Source: Cutaneotrichosporon cavernicola (lineage: Eukaryota; Basidiomycota; Tremellomycetes; Trichosporonales; Trichosporonaceae). Taken from it: DNA of 64,000 bases. The stretch lies in assembly GCF_030864355.1 (NCBI RefSeq), contig NC_083395.1, positions 1,178,001 to 1,242,000 on the forward strand. The letters are read 5' to 3'. The position numbers were made by a program, and so were the translations under genes. The notes under the pieces were generated by a model. That model searched no databases. It had not been told where the DNA came from and saw only the letters and a list, made by a program, of their open reading frames with translations. Below are positions 57,200-64,000 of this stretch, one piece after another; position 1 is the first letter of the stretch, and each line of letters begins with the position of its first letter.

Positions 57200-58392
57200 C
57201 TAGATCAGGTTGCTCTCTCGCAGCGCACGGCAGAGGACTGTCGTCATGCGTCGCGTCTTCTCCAGGCCCGTCCACCCTTCTCCTTCGGTTCCCTCCCACG
57301 TTAACACCTTCCCCGTTCCTTGCACGCCGTCTGGCACGCATCCGCGGAGGAACTCCTCCAGGACAGCTCTATTCGCGTCGCTCGGGTTCGCACCTTCCCA
57401 CTCGGCCTCCAGAAAGATCGTGGAGGCAGAGTTTGGGAGGACGTGTACGCTCAGTGCAAGCGGAGGCTGCGGATGGCTGGGTGGAGGGAAGGTGAGGGTG
57501 GTAATGGCCAGTGAGCTGCCTGCGAGACGGGAAGGCTGGGCCGCCTGGCCCGTGGTGCTCGCGCCCGCACGTCCCTGCTTCGTCAAGCCGAGGACGAAGG
57601 GTGAGAGGAGGTTGTGCAGCGTCGGCATGACAGACGTTGCAGGCTTGACGGCGAGTGTCTTGAACCGCTGCTTCTGGCGGGGTGGAGCGGCGGGTTCTGT
57701 TGGCGCCGGCGCTACGGCGGGGACCGGGGCAGGAGCGTCTTTGGGCGCCTCGATAATCTCGAACCCGTCCTCTTCCAAATCGTCCTTAATCTCGACCGGC
57801 TCGTCCTTCGTCTCTTTCTTGTCCTCCTTGTCCCCCTTCATCTCGACGTCGGTGTTCTCCTTCTTGTCCTCCCCATCCTTCTTGTTCTCTCCCTCCTCCT
57901 CCTTCTTGTCCTCCTTCCCCCCCTCTCCCTTCTTCTCACTCGCTGCCGCTGCGGGCTTCACCCCTCGGTCCTCGAGGAAGAGGTACGTGCAGTCATCCCG
58001 CGCTCCCGCTGGCATGGACACATCGCGTACCGGTGGGATGGGTTGGGAGTAGGTCACGGTGGAGAGGATGCGGGTCGTCGACCCCTCGCCGTCGGGGAAG
58101 GCGGCGCGGTACGTCCGGATCTGGATCGAGGAGCGGAGGGGGTGGGTTATCTGTGGTCAGTTGTAACTACAACAGAGGCGAGCGACGAAGGCCTCTGAGC
58201 TCACGAGGGGGTTGGAGCTCAGATCGAGCTCCGGGCTGGTAGGAAGGGAGGGGACATACATTGTAGTGTTCAAGCACGCGGTTTAGCACCAGCTCAGACG
58301 TGCTCATGCGCGCTGGTGCCGCGGGCGTCCATTGCATCAGGCTGGTGTTAGCTCAGCAATCGAAGTGACGGAGCTTACATGGTATACCCCAT
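57200..58392 (-). CDS. MED20: Mediator complex subunit Med20 (Srb2)
   Basis: A head-module subunit of Mediator, which connects activators to RNA polymerase II. Exons 58392-58379 (14 nt), 58341-58260 and 58150-57200 give 348 aa. The N-terminus MGYTILMQW fits the family's MGVT start, and RSSIQIRTYRAAF followed by ILSTVTYSQ aligns with the SIDFRTYR/LMYSITF block of yeast Srb2. Near residues 96-165 there is a long Lys/Glu/Asp-rich insertion (SEKKGEGGKEDKKEEEGENK onward), not usual for Med20. The C-terminal part (LALSVHVLPNSASTIFLEAE) is a beta-rich segment consistent with the fold. The identification rests on short motifs. The 14-nt first exon is supported by the MGxT start. Confidence 0.68.
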
Positions 58393-58800
58393 TTGGATAG
58401 ATGATAAGTGGCGAGTGATGATATGGACGACAAGAAGTTCGGGTTGGACAGGGCTTGAAATGTTGTTGTCACAACATTAACCTCCACCTCCCACTACGAC
58501 CACCACCTCGACTCTGCGCATTGAATACAAAAGAAGAGACGCGGCGCGACGTTGACTGGTACATCGGCGGTTGGCGAACTGAGCGGCATTGCTTTTCTGC
58601 GTGCATAGCGGTGGCACAGGCTGGTACAAACACGCCTTTCCACCCTCCACCTTCCTCGACACAAACATTGCACCCTCTCTCATCACATCTATCCACACGC
58701 CAACTCTTCACCTTCCTTCTTAACACTCCCCACTCCCCACACTTCACATAGGGCCCCTCTCTGTCCCGCCTTACTTCTCGGGTATCGTCACAGCTCGACG
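58393..58800. promoter_or_regulatory. Divergent promoter region of MED20 and APC11
   Basis: About 400 bp between the two start codons. CT-rich segments precede the APC11 ATG. No gene seen. Confidence 0.5.
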
Positions 58801-59388
58801 ATGAAAGTCACGATCAACGCCCTCCGCCCCATAGCGGTCTGGAAGTGGGATACGTCCACCGAGCCCCACAAGCTCTACCACTACAGCACGGGTGGGATCA
58901 TGGACGATGATGACGAGGATGAGGAGTGCGGCATCTGCCGTCTTGCGTTCGAGTCTTGTTGCCCATCGTGCAAGATGCCGGGTGATGACTGTCCGCTAAG
59001 TGCGTTTGCTAAATTGCCTCCCATAGTTAGCTGACGCCAGTCTGGGGCACCTGTACGCATGTCTTTCACATGCACTGCCTGCTAAAGTGGCTCGACACGG
59101 ATCAGAGCAGAGAGCAATGTCCGCTCGACCGGCGCACTTGGGGTGAGTTGTGCTCTCTCGTTCCGCCTCCACATCTCGCCGTCTCTCTCTCCATTCCAGA
59201 TACTAGATACCTCGGAGCTGACTTCAGAAACGGCCGATCGCAAACCGGACAGATTACCCACAACCGTGGACGGTGCGCCGGTCGCGACGATGGCGCCCGG
59301 CCTGATCCACGGCGACGAGGACGAGGAGATGGGCGACGAGTCTGACGACGGCGTCATAATGGCTGCGACGGGCGGGACGCACGGATGA
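58801..59388 (+). CDS. APC11: Anaphase-promoting complex RING subunit Apc11
   Basis: The RING-H2 subunit that recruits E2 to the APC/C for cyclin and securin ubiquitination. Exons 58801-58999, 59041-59142 and 59228-59388 give 153 aa. The start MKVTINALRPIAVWKW matches Apc11. Zinc ligands appear in ECGICR, CCPSCKMPGDDCPLIWG, CTHVFHMHCLLKWL and CPLDRRTW. The last pair is C-P-L-D, where human Apc11 has C-P-M-C; the Rbx1 RING has C-P-L-D. The order CGICR...CCPxCKxPGDDCPL is specific to Apc11. An acidic insert (DDDDEDE) lies before the RING, as in yeast Apc11. A ~50-residue C-terminal extension is acidic; its frame depends on using the acceptor at 59227. Confidence 0.88.
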
Positions 59389-59670
59389 CTGCAAAGCGTA
59401 CGACGCAGTAGCGCACAGCATCCCAGACGTGCAACCTACAATGTGTACAATAGTGCATGCATACTTGTATCTTACTTGCTGTTGAACTGTCGGCCCGTTC
59501 GCTTTGTTATTCTCGCCCCGTCCCCTGCACGAGCCAACGCGGTCAAGAACGCGTATTTACGTGAATTGCCACCGCCAAGCTCAAGGAATCCCAGCCGCAG
59601 TAAGTGTCTGCATCGCCACGCACTGTTCTCTGTCATCTCCACTTCGGCCATCCATCCACCCACATCCGTG

Positions 59671-62059
59671 ATGGCCAACGTCCCCAAAATCACCACGACG
59701 GCCGCCACGCCACCAACAGGCTCGCCGAGCCGCCTAGAGGATGACCCGTTGGGCCGAATGAGCGAGGAGGTCGGCCTCGCGACCATGATGGAGGAGCTGC
59801 CTCCGCCTGTGAGTCCCTCTCTACCGAGCTTTAGCCTGACGACAGCCCACTGTCCACGCATTCGCACAGCAGGGCGACATTGCAGGTCTCGAGGCTCTCC
59901 TCGCGGAAGAACCGCACACAGACTTTAGCGAGCGCGACGGGCAAGATGTCACACCGCTGCACTGGGCATCCATTAACGCGCACGTCGGGGTGTGTCGCTG
60001 GCTCCTGGAGCATGGAGCGGACGTCGACGCTGTTGGTGGTGAGCTTAAGGCCACGCCACTACAATGGGCTGCACGGTGAGTTGGACGGGGACGCGCTGAC
60101 GAAAGGAACGGACATCTCTACGTGATGCACCTCCTCATGAGCCATGGCGCCGATCCGAACATCCGCGACGGACAAGGCTTCAACACCCTCCACCTCGTGA
60201 CCCACAGCAGCGCCGTCATGCCACTGCTCTACATGGTGAGTCATCTCTCTCTCTCTCTCGGGCTGACGGCAGCTCCAACAGCCCGTGGCAGTGGACGAGG
60301 CCGACAGCGACGGGCACACATCGCTCATGTGGGCCTCCTACCAGGGTGAGACTAAGCGTTGGAGTAGCTGACAGCAGGCGACGGGCTCAGCGTCGAGCTG
60401 CTTCTCGGTCACGGCGCGAGTGTGACGACACGAGACCACGCGGGCCTCTCCCCTCTCCACTGGGCCGTCGTCAAGGGCTCGGTCGTGTGCATCAAGCACC
60501 TCCTCCAGGCGGGCGCAGACTTCAACGCGCGCGAGGAGCAGGGCAAGACGCCGCGCGACATGGCCGAGGAGCTCAAGGCGACCGCGCCGCTCAACCGCGC
60601 CCTCCAGGAAGCAAACTTTAACGAGTACGGGCAACGCGTGCAGGCGCGCTTCTCCGCGCGCTTGACAACCGGGATTATCTTCGCTTTCCCGCTCCTGGTA
60701 CTCTCCCTGTCGTTCACTGCGTTCGGCTCGCTGGAGTGGTACTTCTCATGGCCTCTCTTCGTCGTCCTCTTTGGAGGCATGCAGATTGTGAGTGCGTTGC
60801 TCCTCCGTCGCTAATTTAGACCACAGTCAAGGTGCTCCTCGCGGACAAGCCGATGTCGGACCGCGTCCTCACCTCACCCTACTTTGCGGCCATTATCACG
60901 GCGTCGTTCGTGGTTGTGGGATATGCGTGGCTCACGCGGCTCGTCTTTGGCGCGCCCGGCCACCTCTTGAGCCAGGCACTGTTCATCGCCGGCTTCTCGG
61001 CGTGTGTGTTCACGTTTGTCAAGGCCATCTGCACCGACCCAGGATACGTGCCGCGCGCCGACGCCGAGGAGATGAAGGAACAGATCGACGAGCTCACCGA
61101 CCAAGGGAGGCTCAACGGCACGAATTGGTGCATCTTCTGCATGGTGCGCAAACCGCTGCGCTCCAAACACTGCCGACAGTGCAACCGATGTGTGGGAAGG
61201 TTTGACCACCATTGCCCGTGGATATGGAACTGTGGTGAGTCGCGCAAACGTGTTTGCGGCCCTACGACAATGACCCAGGCTTATGTCAGTCGGTTTCAAC
61301 AACCACCGCTACTTCCTACTCTTCGTACTGACCCTTGTCATCGGCGTCATCTTCTTCGTCAGGTTGGCTTACTTCTACATAATCGAGAGCACTCCACCAG
61401 CGACACCAAGCCAGGGGCTTACACTCTGCAACATCTCCGAGACCGTGTGCCGCGGTGCAGCACACGACGGCTTCCTGCTCGCGACTGCCGCTTGGGCAAC
61501 CTTGCAATTGAGTTGGACGTTCATCCTTGGCTGCTCGCAGCTGTGGCAGGTCGCGAGACAGATGACGACATACGAGGTCTCCAACCTCGGCCGCTACGGA
61601 TACATGGGCGGACGCGGTGGCACCTCGCTACGAGACCAGAGTGGGGCAGTGCGCGGCTCGACAGTCTTCGTGCCGATGCCCGACACCGAGAGCGACTTCA
61701 GCCACCTCCCGCCCCCACCCAGCGCTAGCCCAGCGCACCATCACCAGCACCACCGATGCGGTGCGCTTGGCCGAATCTGCTCGGCCCTTGGCGCTGCGAT
61801 AACCGGCCCCGTCTTCCGCCTTGTCGGCCTGGATCAGTTCACTCAGGGTAGAGCAGTGAGCGGGATGGCTCGTGCCGGGCGCGACCAGAACCCGTTCGAT
61901 CTCGGTGTCACCAAGAACTGCTCCGACTTCTGGTGTGGCGCAAAGGGTGTCGACTACCTCCACTTGTACGAAGTGCCGCCCGAGGGCTGGGTCGCGTACC
62001 GCCGCAAGCTGGCAGCGGGTGGCAAGGGGTATGTGCCGGTCGCGCGCGAAGAAGTGTAG
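59671..62059 (+). CDS. AKR1: Ankyrin-repeat DHHC palmitoyltransferase Akr1
   Basis: A Golgi/endosome membrane S-acyltransferase. Seven exons (59671-59808, 59873-60075, 60106-60235, 60273-60345, 60378-60787, 60820-61234, 61290-62059) give 712 aa. Ankyrin repeats fill residues ~47-230: [56 protein letters not shown] and [20 protein letters not shown]. Four or more membrane segments follow ([62 protein letters not shown]). The cysteine-rich domain has [17 protein letters not shown] near residue 447 and NHRYF; the catalytic motif is DHHC, not the DHYC of yeast Akr1. Introns are 64, 30, 37, 32, 32 and 55 nt, and several end in ctgacagcag or similar. Confidence 0.93.
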
Positions 62060-62649
62060 AGGAATGTATGCATTGTCACCTAATCGCATAGCAATGGGAT
62101 GACTTGGGCAGTTGCGAGAGTCGAGGTTGCCGCCACGCCACTGACGCGATCGCCACTTCGTGCACACTTTTATCCGCACGATGATTCTCCCTCTATCTGC
62201 TTCCGATCTGGCGTCTGCCTTGTGTCTGACTGCCACCACCCACGCCCAAACCACGCCACCCCGAACCACCACACGTACAGCGAATCATCCCCTCGCTAGT
62301 CTTCTCATACACCGCATCACTTCCCAGAAGCGCACAGCCAGCGACCACCCCACCAGATCCGCTTCGGCTACCGGCCCTTGCCTTGCCTGACGCCGTATTC
62401 TCGCCACCTTGTCCTCTTGTCACTGACGACTGTGCTTACCCGTTCTCATCATTCGCTCCTGCCACCCGGTCATCACGAAGCTGGTGAGGGAAGCAGAAGA
62501 AGCGCGCACGGGCCGCCGGGGTTTGCAACCCACAGATTGCAGGCTACAGGGCGGCTCTAACAGACTGCACTCCACTCATAACTGACTGCGTCACCCACCG
62601 ATGCTATCTCCAATCCCTCATTCCTCATCTCTTGTCTCAAACCCCTACA
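62060..62649. other. Intergenic region between AKR1 and the J-protein gene
   Basis: About 590 bp with no credible coding frame; the part before 62650 is C-rich with CCCTCATTCCTC-like leader sequence. Confidence 0.5.
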
Positions 62650-63765
62650 ATGGAGACGCACTACGACGTCCTCGGGGTGGCGTCCATGGCCTCCCCGTCC
62701 CAGAGTGAGTGGCACCGTGCGTCGCGTCGATAACTAACCCAGTCGCCCGCGCATACAGGCACCTAGCGCTCGTACACCACCCCGACAAGGCCGGCGGCTC
62801 GACGGAAGCCTTCCAACGCGTCTCGGAAGCTAACGAGACGCTCTGCGATCCCGTAAGGCGTGCAACGTACGACATGTCGCAAGGCATCTGGGCGAGTAAG
62901 GCCGCCGACACAGATATCGACATGGAGTATTGGCGCGCATACGACGAAGCGCGTGAACACACCCAGCCCCACCCAGCTCACGCACATGCTGCTAGTCATG
63001 CTCCTCGCCGCTTCGGATCCCGATTCCGCCGGCGTGCACCGAGTAGTGCTAGTGCGTCCGAAAACCCCGATGGTGGACGTCGCGAGGAAAGCGGTGACTG
63101 CCACACGTCTCACCACTGCCATTCTCGTGGTCACCCCGAGACACCTTACTTCCACTCCCACGCTCACGCCCACTCCCACGCCGACTCCCACGCCCACGTC
63201 CACGCCGACTCCCAGGCCAAACCGTCCTACGCAGGTCCGGGGCCGCACTGCGAGTTCCGGACCTGCCACGACCCGCCCAGCGGGTTCCAGTACACCAGCG
63301 CGCATTACTCGAGCCACGGGGTATACTGGGCGGCACCTGGACCGATGCCGATTCCTGGCGCAATGCCAGCGCCAACAATGTCAGCACCGATACCAACACC
63401 CGTCCACCATCCCATGTCCCCGTTCCCCGGATCAATGTTCGCCAACACACACTCCCCGTTTATCCCCTTCCAGCCGCGGTGGTCATCACCATTCATGCGT
63501 CCGGACAATACCTCACTCCCAGCCGAGGAACGTATATGCAACTGCTGTCCATTGTCAGCGCCAAAGGCCAGCAGGAATTGCAAGCCCCAGTCCCCGTGGA
63601 GTCCGCGCCCCTTCGCCGAGGAAGTGACCGTCTTCATTTCGTTCGAGGTGAGTTGCCTCAAGCCTGGCGGCCACGCTAATCCAGACACCACTCGGCACGC
63701 CGCTGAGGGCGCGCGTTCTTCCGTTCTTCGCCCCACTGCCGCCGCTACGAGCTCCGAGCTTTTAG
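62650..63765 (+). CDS. DnaJ-domain (Hsp40) protein with histidine-rich region
   Basis: Exons 62650-62704, 62743-63647 and 63685-63765 give 346 aa. The J domain is at the N-terminus: HYDVLGVA, then [17 protein letters not shown] with HPD at residues 31-33, and [16 protein letters not shown]. The middle is very His-rich ([20 protein letters not shown]) with a six-base coding repeat. A Pro/Met/Ser/Phe-rich part and a Cys/Pro segment (CNCCPLSA) follow. There is no zinc-finger or G/F domain typical of class A/B Hsp40, so it is a class C J-protein. It would stimulate an Hsp70; client unknown. If intron 63648-63684 is retained, the frame runs to 63785 instead. Confidence 0.75.
63134..63230 (+). repeat. 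Histidine-coding hexanucleotide repeat in the J-protein gene
   Basis: Units of cac(t/g)cc and ccacgc repeat imperfectly and encode alternating His with Ser/Ala/Asp in frame. Confidence 0.75.
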
Positions 63766-64000
63766 TCTCCCTAGGAGTAGGATGATGCACCGATGCCAGC
63801 GTCAGGCATAACAGATAGGCACAATATACGCACAATGTACTCACATCAGGTGCTCTTCTGCAGAGTTTGCGCTCGGTATTGTAGTTGACTCCCATAGCGC
63901 TACATTCACAAAGGCATGTCATTAGATGTCGAGTACTGAGGTAGGTGCATCCCCTGACTGCCTGTCGTGTAAGCGCGGATGGGAAATGGTCAAGGAACCG
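63766..64000. other. 3' flank of the J-protein gene, window end
   Basis: Only probable 3' UTR and intergenic sequence; no coding frame recognised before the window ends. Confidence 0.5.

Overview
This window is nuclear DNA of a GC-rich basidiomycete yeast. The basidiomycete signs are short GT-AG introns in nearly every gene, CTGAC/CTAAC branch sites, intron-bearing tRNAs and Cryptococcus-like protein families. The short introns and GC-rich, compact genes suggest Trichosporonales (Trichosporon, Cutaneotrichosporon, Apiotrichum or Vanrija relatives); that order-level placement is an inference. No mobile element, virus, CRISPR array or bacterial operon was seen. Gene models were built by hand by joining open frames at GT-AG sites that keep the frame and restore family motifs.

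Layout. 1-12 kb: the tail of a repeat-rich protein (+), a UPF0538/C2orf76 protein (-), a PIP5-kinase (MSS4/its3 type, -), the Fe-S assembly factor IBA57 (+), a TPR/RPAP3-type R2TP subunit (+) and an Nrg1-type zinc-finger regulator (-). 12-18.9 kb: about 6.8 kb without a convincing gene. 18.9-24.4 kb: an unidentified protein (-), the splicing factor BUD31 (+), Ap4A phosphorylase (+) and an alanine-rich coiled-coil protein (-). 24.4-27 kb: gene-poor. 27-42 kb: a BSD-domain protein (-), the checkpoint kinase RAD53/CDS1 (+), SEC18/NSF (-), two SET-domain methyltransferases tail to tail (SET5-like +, RKM4-like -), an unknown 276-aa protein (+) and a two-box HMG protein (-). 42-46.8 kb: gene-poor. 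46.8-50.2 kb: a diverged SLC25-like membrane protein (+), tRNA-Arg(ACG) (-) and tRNA-Ser(CGA) (+), both with introns. 50.2-53.6 kb: gene-poor, with small tandem duplications. 53.6-64 kb: an importin-13/Kap122-type karyopherin (+), Mediator MED20 (-), APC11 (+), the ankyrin palmitoyltransferase AKR1 (+) and a His-rich J-protein (+).

These are mostly housekeeping genes, with no sign of a pathway cluster. Genes are commonly paired divergently over 120-800 bp or convergently with 39-300 bp between stop codons. The most unusual feature is intron architecture. About 20 introns are only 30-40 nt, and the branch-like CTGAC/CTAAC pentamer sits almost directly against the 3' AG. BUD31, itself a splicing factor, contains several of these introns and a 21-nt exon.
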